In this document: positions 7,278-16,329 of the stretch, piece by piece
Layout of the letters: every line of letters starts with the position of its first letter
Position numbering within the stretch: the stretch's first letter is position 1
DNA from: Candidatus Zhuqueibacterota bacterium
Lineage (GTDB): Bacteria > Zhuqueibacterota > QNDG01 > JABMRT01
Length of the DNA stretch: 54,528 bases
Reading direction: 5' to 3'
Assembly: GCA_013202295.1 (NCBI GenBank)
Contig: JABMRT010000227.1
Coordinates: 1 to 54,528 of the forward strand
Made by a program: the position numbers and the translations under genes
The notes under the pieces: generated by a model
Told to the model about the DNA's origin: nothing
The model's input: the letters and a program-made list of their open reading frames with translations, nothing else
The model's database searches: none

Positions 7278-7979
7278 ATGTGTCCATCCAATCTTGAAAT
7301 ATTGGCTTATGAGCCCACTCCATTGGGAAACCTTTGTTTGCGGCGTCGTGAATTGCTCGGTGAACCCGGAACCGTAGTGACGGAAGTGACCCTGAACAAT
7401 GAATTTCTGATGAGCAGTTATCATACCGCTTCAGAACGGGCTTTGGCCTCAGTGGCATTGGACATGTTTAACGGGCAAGACATACAGGTGCTGGTGGGCG
7501 GTCTGGGTTTGGGATACACGGCATCGGAAGTTTTGGCCAGTGATCGGGTGGGCCAGGTTGAAGTTGTGGAGTTATTGCCGCAGGTGATTGATTGGCTGGA
7601 TAAGGGTCTGATTCCATTGGCAGATTCCTTGAAGGGTGATTCTCGCTTGCTGGTGTCGCAAGGGGATGTTTATAAGCATCTCTTGGATCCGCCCAAAAGA
7701 CGATTCGATCTGATTCTAATCGATGTAGATCATTCTCCTGAGGATCAACTTGACGGGGATAATCATTTGTTCTATATGGAGGCAGGATTACAGCGAACAC
7801 GACTGCATTTGACCAAGGATGGCGTTTTGGGTGTATGGTCCTATGCTGAGTGTTCGCCTTTTTCTGATGCATTGCGGCAAGTGTTTCGCGAGGTGCGCAT
7901 CAAGTCGGTGATATTCAACAATACGCACATTAATGAAACAGCTACGGATTGGCTGTTCTTTGCACGGGGTCAGAAGTGA
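7278..7979 (+). CDS. spermidine synthase-like SAM-dependent methyltransferase-fold protein
   Basis: 233 residues from the ATG at 7278 (AAAGAAG upstream). A longer reading from a TTG at 7227 lacks a ribosome binding site. The core has the Rossmann SAM pattern: LVGGLGLGYTASEVL (glycine loop), VEVVELLPQVIDW (acidic strand end), GDVYKHL and FDLILIDVDHSPEDQ. This resembles the spermidine synthase-like group but is shorter and lacks an obvious N-terminal beta-hairpin domain. Many such proteins are uncharacterised. A polyamine substrate is not supported strongly enough to assign speE. Confidence 0.7.
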   Translation: MCPSNLEILAYEPTPLGNLCLRRRELLGEPGTVVTEVTLNNEFLMSSYHTASERALASVALDMFNGQDIQVLVGGLGLGYTASEVLASDRVGQVEVVELLPQVIDWLDKGLIPLADSLKGDSRLLVSQGDVYKHLLDPPKRRFDLILIDVDHSPEDQLDGDNHLFYMEAGLQRTRLHLTKDGVLGVWSYAECSPFSDALRQVFREVRIKSVIFNNTHINETATDWLFFARGQK

Positions 7980-8039
7980 AGGATGGATGTTCCCCTCCAG
8001 CATTCCAAGTTGTACTATAATTATTGATGATTTTGAACG

Positions 8040-8061
8040 CTCCCGGCGGGGACACCGGGAG
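8040..8061 (+). repeat. GC-rich hairpin between genes
   Basis: CTCCCGG (8040-8046), an 8-base loop and CCGGGAG (8055-8061) form a 7-bp perfect stem in the gap between the methyltransferase-like and ComB-like genes. No T-run follows on the plus strand, so it is not a standard intrinsic terminator. It may stabilise an mRNA end or attenuate readthrough. Confidence 0.4.
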
Positions 8062-8120
8062 TGAGGATAAAGGGCGCATGGCAATGCAGCCATTACATAG
8101 ATTGTCCTCGTTAATTCCCA

Positions 8121-8819
8121 ATGGATATCCCTATGGAATTTCGTCGAACCACATTAGATACTTGCCATGAAGCAGACGGTACTATAGTCGTTATTGATGT
8201 CCTTCGTGCATTCACAGCAGCAGCCTATGCGTTTGACAGGGGTGCGAAGGAGATTTTTCTTGTCTCCACAGTTGAAGAAGCATTCATGTTTCGAGAGGAC
8301 CATCCCGATTATCTCCTGATGGGTGAGGTTGATGGTTTGCCGATCCCTGGATTTGATCTGCCAAATTCTCCGTCAGCTCTCCTGAACCTTGATTTAACAT
8401 CCAAACGCTTGATTCAGAGAACGACTGCGGGTACGCAAGGTGTGGTTCGTGCAAAGAAGGCAGACCGTCTTTATGCGGCCAGCTTTAACGTTGCATCGGC
8501 CACGGTCAATCAAATCAAGATGCTTAATCCAGATGTTGTTACATTTGTTGAAACCGGTATCAGAGCGGACGGTGGAGGTGGTGAGGAGGATGTCGCATGC
8601 GCAGATTATATTGAGAGTTTACTGCTCGATATTCCGCCAAATCAAGTGGATATTGAGAATCGAGTGCGGCACGCCCAATGGACAGCACGGTTTGCAGATC
8701 CTGGACAGCCGGATTTTCCGGAAGCCGATCTGGAGTGCGCGCTCAGGATTGATCAGTTTGACTTTACTATGGAAGTTGAAAGACAGGATGATTTGTTAGT
8801 GCTTAGGGCAGTTAAATAA
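8121..8819 (+). CDS. comB: ComB-like 2-phosphosulfolactate phosphatase
   Basis: 232 residues, typical of the ComB family. Family signatures include VVIDVLRAFTAAAYAFDRGA near the N-terminus, LLMGEVDGLPIPGFDLPNSP and RTTAGTQGVVRA, followed by a Gly-rich EDVACADYIESLL segment. ComB removes phosphate from 2-phosphosulfolactate on the route to sulfolactate and coenzyme M; bacterial homologues are widespread and may serve sulfonate metabolism or act on other phosphoesters. The start may be ATG 8121 or ATG 8133; neither has a strong ribosome binding site. No other sulfolactate genes are nearby, so the exact role is open. A terminator follows at 8847. Confidence 0.82.
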   Translation: MDIPMEFRRTTLDTCHEADGTIVVIDVLRAFTAAAYAFDRGAKEIFLVSTVEEAFMFREDHPDYLLMGEVDGLPIPGFDLPNSPSALLNLDLTSKRLIQRTTAGTQGVVRAKKADRLYAASFNVASATVNQIKMLNPDVVTFVETGIRADGGGGEEDVACADYIESLLLDIPPNQVDIENRVRHAQWTARFADPGQPDFPEADLECALRIDQFDFTMEVERQDDLLVLRAVK

Positions 8820-8846
8820 TAAATCCAATTTATACAATATAATAAA

Positions 8847-8870
8847 AAAGGCAGCCTCAAAGCTGCCTTT
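8847..8870. terminator. bidirectional intrinsic terminator
   Basis: AAAGGCAGC (8847-8855), loop CTCAAA, GCTGCCTTT (8862-8870): a 9-bp perfect stem with A-rich and T-rich flanks, placed between the convergent ComB-like and discoidin-like genes. It can end transcription from both sides. Confidence 0.88.
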
Positions 8871-8895
8871 AAGAAATAACAAATCAATCTCCCAC

Positions 8896-9564
8896 TCATC
8901 GGGACGGCTTACCGAACACTTCTACTTCAATATAATGGTTCAAATCATTGTTGCTATTGCCTTGGCTGAACAGTCGCACGTATTGGCCTTGAACACCTTT
9001 GGCATCAATCAGACGGCCCTCCGCGGTTTCAACATAGTGGTAATCTTTGCCTTTGCCGAGCCCAGCTGAGTTGTCGATATCATTGTTGTAAATGGTCTTT
9101 ACGTCCTTGATAAAATCGGGATTATCGGAAACCTGGGCGATCACGTCAAAATATACCCTGGGTTGTTTGTGGAAGTGCCACACTACAAGAGCATAGATGT
9201 TGCATGTTTGTTCCAGATCAATGGTTACATGTTGTAGAAAAGGGCCCAACTCTACATAACTGCCATCGGCCGCGTCCTTGTCGCCATCAGTGATCATTTC
9301 AATTTCACCAATAATGGGTTCATCATCTGTTGCTGAAATGGATTTCTCGAAGGCGACATTTTCTGTACCTGCAGGTGCTATAAAAACCGGACGGGCTTTT
9401 CCGAGTGGTTTTTCCAGGTGTGGCACGTTCAGGTTCTGTGGTGTGCCGACGAACATTGGTTTTGGCAATTCGATCTTGATTGGTACCATATCCTGAGCCA
9501 TCAAACCGATTGCTATCACGAGTAATGTCATTAACGCCATAAATATAGTTCGTTTTCTTAGCAT
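8896..9564 (-). CDS. secreted discoidin-like (galactose-binding fold) protein
   Basis: 222 residues with ribosome binding site AGGGAG. A signal peptide (about 1-23, cleavage near GLMAQ) is followed by a Pro-rich linker and a beta-sandwich. Features such as ITDGDKDAADGSYVELGPFLQHVTIDLEQ, IYALVVWHFHKQPRVYFDVIAQVS and QGQYVRLFSQGNSNNDLNHYIEVEVFG match the F5/8 type C (discoidin) pattern, where the loop edges bind sugars. It is the last gene of the six-gene minus-strand operon, 11 bp after the HEAT gene, so it probably helps bind the glycan handled by the oxidoreductases. Confidence 0.68.
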   Translation of the reverse strand: MLRKRTIFMALMTLLVIAIGLMAQDMVPIKIELPKPMFVGTPQNLNVPHLEKPLGKARPVFIAPAGTENVAFEKSISATDDEPIIGEIEMITDGDKDAADGSYVELGPFLQHVTIDLEQTCNIYALVVWHFHKQPRVYFDVIAQVSDNPDFIKDVKTIYNNDIDNSAGLGKGKDYHYVETAEGRLIDAKGVQGQYVRLFSQGNSNNDLNHYIEVEVFGKPSR

Positions 9565-9575
9565 TCTATGCTCCC

Positions 9576-11648
9576 TTAATTCAACTGGTCCAATGTGTCC
9601 TTTGCCCGTGAACGGATGCGCTCGTCCTCGGTGGTTTCAACTATTTTCTTGAGAAGGATTTTAAGCTTCTGCGGATGGCTTTCTGCCAGTCCCCGTCTGA
9701 GACTCATGATACCGACTTCCGCTTCGGCTTTCAAATCAGGATTGTCAAGTTGTTCGCCCATCATTTCGAGGGATGCAATCGTTTCGATTTCAGACAATCC
9801 TGACAGAATCTGACGTTTCTCATTGATTTGCTCAGCCAGATCAAAGGCGGATTTGTAAGCCGCTACTTTGCCCGCATCATCCAGTTCAGATTTTTTCACC
9901 AGTCCGATATATCCCCGCAATGCGAGGATGCGCTCTGTTTCATCCTTAGATTTTTGTGCAACTGGAAGAAGATCGGTCATTGGATCCCCGTTGGGCCAGT
10001 CTGACGATGCCCTGATGGCAGAGAGCCTGATTTCTGCTTTTTTAGATTTGATTGATTTCTGTAAAACAGGCAGAGATTTAGGGGAACCAATACCACCCAG
10101 AACCTCTAATAATGAGCCGTACACTTTAGGATCTTCGAGTCCCGGCAAGACCATGAGGATGGCATCTGACTGTGCTGATTTATCTTCAATTTTTTGGGAG
10201 ACCAAGGATACCGTTTTCTGGGCCTCCTTGATTTCGGCACTCGTTTCTGCGGAAACCAAGAGGTCGATGAGTGAAGGCAGGGATTCAGGCTGAGCAATGA
10301 CACCCAGCGATTTGAGTGATTCGGTGCGGACATTTCTGTCATCATCCTTTGCGGTGCTCAGCATGGTTTTCGTGGCTGTAGGAATTGGGCGATGGCCCAC
10401 ACTGCGAATCAATTCGCGTTTGACTTTCACATCGGTGATCACAATTTCTGCGAGAATGGTATCATCCACCTTCGGACCGCTCAGGCGATAGAGGGCTTCG
10501 CGGGCAGTTTCTTTCTCGGGGCCGGTGGTGTTAGCCGCTTTGTCGGCGATTGTCGTCACATCCTTGGCATCGCCGAGAACAATCAGGGCCTTGAGCGCGG
10601 CGATACGCACAGCCTCGTCATTCGAGTTTAAAGACTTACGCGCGGCATCGGCATGTTTTTTTTCACCCCGGTCCATGATTGCAGCAAGAAGCTGGACCTC
10701 GAGTCCCGGTTCCAGTACGGGCATCGCAGCAATTACATCGGCCACATCCGCACCCTCCGGCAGTTCGCGAATGAGCGCAATCGCTGTGGATTTAATGGCA
10801 AGGTCTTCCTCCTGCACAGCCTGCTTGATCATGAGTGATGCATCATCCCCAAGCGTTACAATAAGGCCTCGCAATGCAGCGGTCCTGACATTCAGGGGCT
10901 TATCCTTCTCATACAATCCCTGATAGAGGGAGTTGGCCAATTGTTCATCTTCAGAGCGCATCTCATTTGCAGTGTTGAGTAATGCGTCCATGATTGAAAT
11001 TTTCTGATCCTCAGACGACGCTTTGGCAAGCTGTTTGGTAAGCAAATCAGCCGCTTCAATGGTGCCCAGTTTGCCAACTGCGGCGATGGCAGCTTCTGAT
11101 ACAATAGGATCATTATCCTTGATGGCTTTTTTAAACACCTTCATGGATGCAAAATCCTTGCGTTGTCCCAGTGTGTTGATGATACCGATCTTGACTCGGC
11201 CTTTTGTCTTTCCGGCCGCTTTACGCAGTACCTTGTCGACTTCCGGATCCGGAATCCTCTCTAGCGCATAGAGTGCGATATCTGCGGTTTTTTCATCCAT
11301 TAGGAGTTTGTTTAAAGTCTTTACGGAGGCTTGTGTACCGATCAGGCTGAGCTCTTTACAGATAAACTGTTTGGTCGCGAAGGTTGCATCCGATTCGAGC
11401 AGATTCAGCATAGCATCTTCAATCTCGGGAAGCAGTTTGTTCTGATTCGATGCCATGCGAACCAGCTCACTGAAATTAACCAGGTCTTCGCGGCTCTGAC
11501 CGTAGTCGTATTTTTCAACGGCAGCGATCGTTTTCTGAATCGCATTCAGAGTAACCTCGATTTCCTCTGCTGTTGCAGATCCTGTAAGAGATAAAAATAT
11601 GCAGGAAATGAAAATGACTTTGAAGATGGATTTTAGATTTCGAAACAT
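9576..11648 (-). CDS. secreted HEAT-repeat protein
   Basis: 690 residues: signal peptide (1-27, ending SATAEE), then helical pairs of about 30-38 residues over almost the whole length, for example VKTLNKLLMDEKTADIALY, EAAIAAVGKLGTIEAADLL and VRTESLKSLGVIAQPESLP. These form an alpha-solenoid, a protein-binding scaffold with no catalytic motif. Similar periplasmic HEAT proteins are found beside ThuA and Gfo/Idh genes in Planctomycetes- and Verrucomicrobia-type sugar loci. It probably scaffolds the exported enzymes encoded upstream in the same operon. Ribosome binding site CGGAGT. Confidence 0.85.
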   Translation of the reverse strand: MFRNLKSIFKVIFISCIFLSLTGSATAEEIEVTLNAIQKTIAAVEKYDYGQSREDLVNFSELVRMASNQNKLLPEIEDAMLNLLESDATFATKQFICKELSLIGTQASVKTLNKLLMDEKTADIALYALERIPDPEVDKVLRKAAGKTKGRVKIGIINTLGQRKDFASMKVFKKAIKDNDPIVSEAAIAAVGKLGTIEAADLLTKQLAKASSEDQKISIMDALLNTANEMRSEDEQLANSLYQGLYEKDKPLNVRTAALRGLIVTLGDDASLMIKQAVQEEDLAIKSTAIALIRELPEGADVADVIAAMPVLEPGLEVQLLAAIMDRGEKKHADAARKSLNSNDEAVRIAALKALIVLGDAKDVTTIADKAANTTGPEKETAREALYRLSGPKVDDTILAEIVITDVKVKRELIRSVGHRPIPTATKTMLSTAKDDDRNVRTESLKSLGVIAQPESLPSLIDLLVSAETSAEIKEAQKTVSLVSQKIEDKSAQSDAILMVLPGLEDPKVYGSLLEVLGGIGSPKSLPVLQKSIKSKKAEIRLSAIRASSDWPNGDPMTDLLPVAQKSKDETERILALRGYIGLVKKSELDDAGKVAAYKSAFDLAEQINEKRQILSGLSEIETIASLEMMGEQLDNPDLKAEAEVGIMSLRRGLAESHPQKLKILLKKIVETTEDERIRSRAKDTLDQLN

Positions 11649-11701
11649 TTTATACTCCGTTTTATATTACATTTATTTTTAAGTTATTCCAGTTGGTTAT
11701 T

Positions 11702-13066
11702 TTATAAGTGCCATGGACTTCGCATGGGTCGTTTCAGCATCTGATTGGCTGTTTCGTCGTTGGTGATCTGTTCTTTGTCCGGATTCCACTCAATCGGTCT
11801 GCCAGTTTCCAACGCGATATTAATCAGATGACAAAGAGTTGCTGTCCGATGGCCGATTTCAACATGAGCCACTGGATCGCGTCTCAGTTTCATGCTGTCC
11901 AGGAAATTGCGATGATGCCCTGGACTGCGCTCGACCATTTTGTCCCCAGATCCGAACTGTTCTCTCAGAAGTGACTGCGGTTCTGCTTCCAACCGACCCC
12001 CATGAATATGAATGAAAATCCATCCATCAGAGCCGATCAGTTTAAGGCCCCTGGGTGAATCGCTTGATCCGACCAATTCCACACCGTTCGCATACTGACA
12101 GGTAAAGTCGTATTCGATGAATGCATCGTATAAAGGATTTTCAAGTTGCTTGCCTTTTGCCCGGATCTTCACCGGTCCGGTGTCATCTGAATTGTTGATG
12201 AATTGTGCCAGATCTATGATATGGGCACCACGATCCGTCATTTCACCGCCGCCATACTCGCTGATGTAACGCCACCAGAAATGGGTGCGATCGTGAATGT
12301 AGGGCACCCAGGGTGTGGGGCCCAGCCACATATCATAATTGAATCCAGCAGGGACTTTAGTTGGAAGTTGAATGGCTGTGTTATTAATCATGCTGAGATG
12401 CTGACTGTCATTATTGGGCATGTTCACACGGATCTGTTTCAGTTGGCCAATCCGACCATTTTGCACCAGATCGTAGGCAAAACGCACACTGTCATTGGAG
12501 CGCTCATGACTTCCAGTTTGAAGGATGCGTCCATTCTGCCTGACTGCGTCGCTCAGGATCCGCCCCTCGGCAACAGTGTTTACAAGCGGTTTTTCACAAT
12601 AAATATCCTTGCCGGCTTGCGCTGCTGCTATTGAGATTAATCCATGCCAATGATCGGGTGTACAAACAGAAACAGCGTCGATGTCCTTTACATCCAGCAG
12701 TTCTTTGAAATCATGGATCAAGCGACAATCATTTTGCTGTTGCCCCTTTCCCTCCCGATACTGTTTCAGCCGCTCGTGAGCCGGAATCAACCCCGCTCGG
12801 CTCGAACCGGGAAATTGGTAGAGCATGGTATAATCATCGCTGTCCGTATTGACGTCGCAAAGGGTTGTGATCTCTACATCCGGTTGACTGGCAAAGGCCA
12901 GCATGTTGTATGATCCCTGTCCACCCAGGCCGATGCAACCAAGGTTGATCCGATCTGAAGGTGGTGTGAATCCGGCTCTTCCAAGAACGGAGGAAGGGAT
13001 GAATGTCGGGACTGCTAGCGCTGCAGTGCCCAGCGCGGATTGTTTAAGAAATTTTCGTCTGTCCAT
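11702..13066 (-). CDS. Tat-exported Gfo/Idh/MocA family oxidoreductase (third in operon)
   Basis: 454 residues. A twin-arginine leader (RRKFLKQSALG, residues 3-13) implies export of a folded, cofactor-loaded enzyme. The Rossmann NAD(P) domain starts at INLGCIGLGGQGSYN (about 41-55) and carries CDVN and the EKP motif (CEKPLVN) with the catalytic-type Lys. A His/Asp pair follows in GAHIIDLAQF. The C-terminal NQMLKRPMRSPWHL is the closing motif of the 'bacterial type' C-terminal domain in this family. It would oxidise or epimerise a sugar with bound NAD(P). It lies 15 bp downstream of a close paralogue and is likely co-translated with it. Confidence 0.9.
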   Translation of the reverse strand: MDRRKFLKQSALGTAALAVPTFIPSSVLGRAGFTPPSDRINLGCIGLGGQGSYNMLAFASQPDVEITTLCDVNTDSDDYTMLYQFPGSSRAGLIPAHERLKQYREGKGQQQNDCRLIHDFKELLDVKDIDAVSVCTPDHWHGLISIAAAQAGKDIYCEKPLVNTVAEGRILSDAVRQNGRILQTGSHERSNDSVRFAYDLVQNGRIGQLKQIRVNMPNNDSQHLSMINNTAIQLPTKVPAGFNYDMWLGPTPWVPYIHDRTHFWWRYISEYGGGEMTDRGAHIIDLAQFINNSDDTGPVKIRAKGKQLENPLYDAFIEYDFTCQYANGVELVGSSDSPRGLKLIGSDGWIFIHIHGGRLEAEPQSLLREQFGSGDKMVERSPGHHRNFLDSMKLRRDPVAHVEIGHRTATLCHLINIALETGRPIEWNPDKEQITNDETANQMLKRPMRSPWHL

Positions 13067-13081
13067 TCTATCCTCTCAGTT

Positions 13082-14392
13082 CTATAAATGCCAGGGTGAA
13101 CGCATGGGTCTGTGCATCATCTTGTTTGCTTCTGTATCATTTATAAATTCTTCTTTAACTGGATTCCATTTCAAGCGTCGGCCGAGTTTCATGGCGATGT
13201 GAGCCTGATGGCAGGTGATGTCTGATCCGAAAGCAACATCTACCGGACACATGGTTGACTTGCCGGATTTTACTGCATCCAAGAAATTGCGCCTGTGATC
13301 GCCGCTGACGGGCAGCCGGATATCGCTCGGGCAGAATTTGGTTTTGAGAAGTGATTTGGGTTCCGACTCAATAAATCCGCGAGCGACATAGATCCAACCG
13401 TCGCTCCCTTCAAAAAGCATGCCCATCCACTGCAGACCGAATTGCCAGGCGCGTTCTTTGGCTGTGTGGGCATCCATATGAACCAATTTTTTACCATCCG
13501 CATAAAGATGTTCAACTTCCCAATGCTGGGCTGTATCATATAATCCCTGAACCGGTGTTTTTCCCCATCCCTCTATTTGCTCAGGTGCGGAGAGGTCTTT
13601 ATTAAATGCCCATTGGGCGATGTCTACATGGTGAATACCCCAGGCTCCGCTGAGACAGCCGAGGGAGTAGTCTGCAATCAGTGTCCATTGCCGGGTACAG
13701 CGCTCAGCAGCATGGGGGGCCCATGGCGCAGGGCCTAGCCAGCGGTCGTAATCAAATCCTTCAGGGACGGGCTGTTTCACCGGCATCGGAATTTGATCGT
13801 AGCTCGCCGAACCGATCATGATATGCTTCATGTCCCCCAGCCGACCGTTGCGAACGAGTTCACATGTGAACCGGAAGCGGTCATCCGAACGCTGCTGGGT
13901 GCCGAATTGGAATACGACGCCGTGCCGATGAACAGCTTTGCGGATTGCTTTGGCTTCTTCAATACTTAGCGCCAGCGGTTTTTCATAGTACATGTGTTTA
14001 CCCTGTCGCGCTGCCTCAAGACCGATTAACACATGCCAGTTATCGGGCACCACAACAGTACAGGCGTCAATATCCTGACGAGCGAGCATCTCTCGAAAAT
14101 CATTATATGTGTCACAATCCGAATTGCCATATTTTTGATCCACGCGCTTTTTGGCTGCATCCCGGTGCGCCTTGCGCACGTCACAAATTGCAGCGATGTG
14201 AACGTCCTCATGTCCCAGAAAGGATTGAAGATGCCCGCTTCCCATCGAGCCAACCCCGATGAGTCCCATTACAATCTGGTCGGATGGGGGTGTGTGTCCA
14301 TCCCGCCCTAATACGGATGAAGGAAGAATGGTTGGAATCGACAGAGCCGCAGATCCGATCATAGATTTTTTAAGAAAGTCGCGACGTTTCAT
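13082..14392 (-). CDS. Tat-exported Gfo/Idh/MocA family oxidoreductase (second in operon)
   Basis: 436 residues with Tat leader RRDFLKKSMIG, NAD(P) loop GLIGVGSMGSGH (about 42-53), YEKPLALS (EKP motif) and WGIHHVDIAQWAFN, which supplies the conserved His and Asp. It ends NKMMHRPMRSPWHL, almost the same tail as its neighbour. The two are clearly duplicates that have diverged in the substrate domain (for example QQRSDDRFRFTCELV here versus SHERSNDSVRFAYDLV), so they may handle different sugars or different steps. 60 bp downstream of the ThuA fusion. Confidence 0.9.
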   Translation of the reverse strand: MKRRDFLKKSMIGSAALSIPTILPSSVLGRDGHTPPSDQIVMGLIGVGSMGSGHLQSFLGHEDVHIAAICDVRKAHRDAAKKRVDQKYGNSDCDTYNDFREMLARQDIDACTVVVPDNWHVLIGLEAARQGKHMYYEKPLALSIEEAKAIRKAVHRHGVVFQFGTQQRSDDRFRFTCELVRNGRLGDMKHIMIGSASYDQIPMPVKQPVPEGFDYDRWLGPAPWAPHAAERCTRQWTLIADYSLGCLSGAWGIHHVDIAQWAFNKDLSAPEQIEGWGKTPVQGLYDTAQHWEVEHLYADGKKLVHMDAHTAKERAWQFGLQWMGMLFEGSDGWIYVARGFIESEPKSLLKTKFCPSDIRLPVSGDHRRNFLDAVKSGKSTMCPVDVAFGSDITCHQAHIAMKLGRRLKWNPVKEEFINDTEANKMMHRPMRSPWHL

Positions 14393-14452
14393 GATTCATC
14401 CAATGTTAAATTATGAATAGTGAATGATAAATTCACTTTTATCCATCTCCGA

Positions 14453-16201
14453 TTATTTTACAAGCTGTATGCATGCTTTATTAAATGCATCAATGCATTG
14501 GGCGATTTCGGGCACATTGTTGTCCCAATTGTACTCATATTCAATGGAAAAAACACCTTTAAAATCTTGCTCTTTCAATGCAGACAGGATGTCCATGAAT
14601 CCACTTTGCCCCGTTCCCCAGGGTACGTCATGGGCATCGAGATTGCCGAATTCACTCAGATCCTTCAAATGCAGGCTGATCATCCGACCTTTAAGATCAG
14701 CAATTGCATCTACAGGTTTGATGGATGAACGCGGCCAGTGGCCTGTGTCGCCGCATGCGCCGATTCGTTTGGATCGTCCTTTGGTCACTTTAAGCACAGT
14801 CTCGGGATTCCAATAATGCGATGGATTGGGATGGTTGTGTACTGCCACGTTTATGTTATATTCATCCGCAAGTTTTTCGATAAGATCAAAAGCCTCTTCA
14901 GGCGGTTCAGAAGCAATGGTTTCAATGCCCATGAATCTGGCGAATTCGAATACTTTTCTGCATTCCGCCTCATCATTTGGCAGTCCACACACACCATAAT
15001 TGATGACGCGAAGGCCTTTTCTGTCCAGAATCTGGCGGATTTCTCTGGCTCTGTTTCGCGACATATTGTGATCGAACACCTCATCTGGATAGTCTGCTCC
15101 TAGCCGTTGTCCCGGATAGGCTTCAAGATACATCAATCCGAGTTCCGCAGCTTTATCCGCAGCCTCCAAGAATGAGAAGCGGTTAAAGCTCCAGCATTGT
15201 ACTGCGATTTTCCACCCCAATTCTTCCTGGGCACGAACCGCTTCCGTGGCCTTGTTTGAAGGAGCAATGGGTCCGTCCAGATCACCGAGCGCGAATTGAA
15301 TGCCATCCAAATAATGTTTGACAATTTTTGCGTTCCAATTGATGTGATCGTTGTGACCGAATGTGGAGTAGAAGACGCGTCCCCGACCGTAATTTTTTAC
15401 CCATGACATGGCAAGGTCGCCGTCTGCTCTTCGCTCGGGCAGTATGCGGCGTTCCTGACTCATGTCCGTTTTGCCGGTATCGATAGTAACGAGCACGCGT
15501 AGCTTGTCCCTTGTATAAGGCGGGGACTGGAATTGGAAAACCTCGTCACGGATTTTAAATCCTTCACCATCGAACACGGCATTAACCGGATGATCCGGTT
15601 CGTCGATTTTCAAGGTGATGAATTCATGGGGTTTCCAGGGATGGCCGCTGTTTTCGTATCCGCCGAGTAGATGACCGAACTCGGGGAACTGTCCATACTC
15701 GGGCCACTGCACAAAGGTCGCACCAGCCGCGTGAATGCCGATGAATCCGCCGCCGCTGTAGACGTAATCCAGAAAACTGTTTCGCAATTCAGGATTGTTG
15801 ATCAGTACACCAGCGGTGTTGTTGAAACAGACCGCGTCGAACTGTTTGAGATTCTCCGGCTTGAACATCATGGTGTCTTTGGACACCACAATCTCGTAGG
15901 CACCGGTTTTTTCACCCATCATTTTCAGCATCGTATTCGCATAGGGAATAGAGGGATGACCTCGCAGTACTTCACCGTCGCGAATATGTAAGGTAAATAC
16001 AAGAATCTTTCTGGGCTCGTCCACCTTTACTGATGATTTCTCCGGCAGAGCGTCCTCAATCTTTTTCAGGATTTCTTTGGATATCTCCGGATAACTATTT
16101 TCCGGAAAAGCATCGTAGGTGGAGATCTGGGAGAATAATAATCCAGCTTGAATCAGTGAAAGAATCAGGATGTGTCTGAGTGAAGTTTTTGGGGAGTACA
16201 T
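14453..16201 (-). CDS. secreted fusion of ThuA domain and xylose-isomerase-like TIM barrel
   Basis: 582 residues from the ATG at 16201 (TGGAG upstream); the ATG at 16213 lies on the other side of that binding site. A signal peptide (about 1-24) precedes a ThuA-like glutamine-amidotransferase-fold domain (about 40-300: PRKILVFTLHIRD, SGGGFIGIHAAGATF, FYSTFGHNDHIN). A sugar phosphate isomerase/epimerase TIM barrel fills 315-580 (CWSFNRFSFLEAADKAAELG, CGDTGHWPRSSIKP, ISLHLKD, FSIEYEYN), with the metal-binding Glu/His/Asp positions of AP-endonuclease-2-type barrels. ThuA/ThuB-type enzymes work on 3-keto-disaccharides, and TIM-barrel relatives cleave 3-keto glycosides. With three Gfo/Idh genes in the operon, an extracytoplasmic oxidative glycoside-cleavage role is likely. 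Confidence 0.85.
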   Translation of the reverse strand: MYSPKTSLRHILILSLIQAGLLFSQISTYDAFPENSYPEISKEILKKIEDALPEKSSVKVDEPRKILVFTLHIRDGEVLRGHPSIPYANTMLKMMGEKTGAYEIVVSKDTMMFKPENLKQFDAVCFNNTAGVLINNPELRNSFLDYVYSGGGFIGIHAAGATFVQWPEYGQFPEFGHLLGGYENSGHPWKPHEFITLKIDEPDHPVNAVFDGEGFKIRDEVFQFQSPPYTRDKLRVLVTIDTGKTDMSQERRILPERRADGDLAMSWVKNYGRGRVFYSTFGHNDHINWNAKIVKHYLDGIQFALGDLDGPIAPSNKATEAVRAQEELGWKIAVQCWSFNRFSFLEAADKAAELGLMYLEAYPGQRLGADYPDEVFDHNMSRNRAREIRQILDRKGLRVINYGVCGLPNDEAECRKVFEFARFMGIETIASEPPEEAFDLIEKLADEYNINVAVHNHPNPSHYWNPETVLKVTKGRSKRIGACGDTGHWPRSSIKPVDAIADLKGRMISLHLKDLSEFGNLDAHDVPWGTGQSGFMDILSALKEQDFKGVFSIEYEYNWDNNVPEIAQCIDAFNKACIQLVK

Positions 16202-16329
16202 GTTAATCTCCAAATAGTTTAAACCTGATTTATGATTTCCGATTAACGATTTATGATTGAAGAAGTTATTATCAATCTATGCTTGCTTCCCTTCGAAAAT
16301 CGACAATCGTTAATATTCGATTTCTGTTC

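Noticed and set aside
8040-8061. Hairpin as an intrinsic terminator
   Set aside because: The stem is good but no T-run follows on the plus strand and the next gene is in the same direction, so it is listed only as a hairpin.
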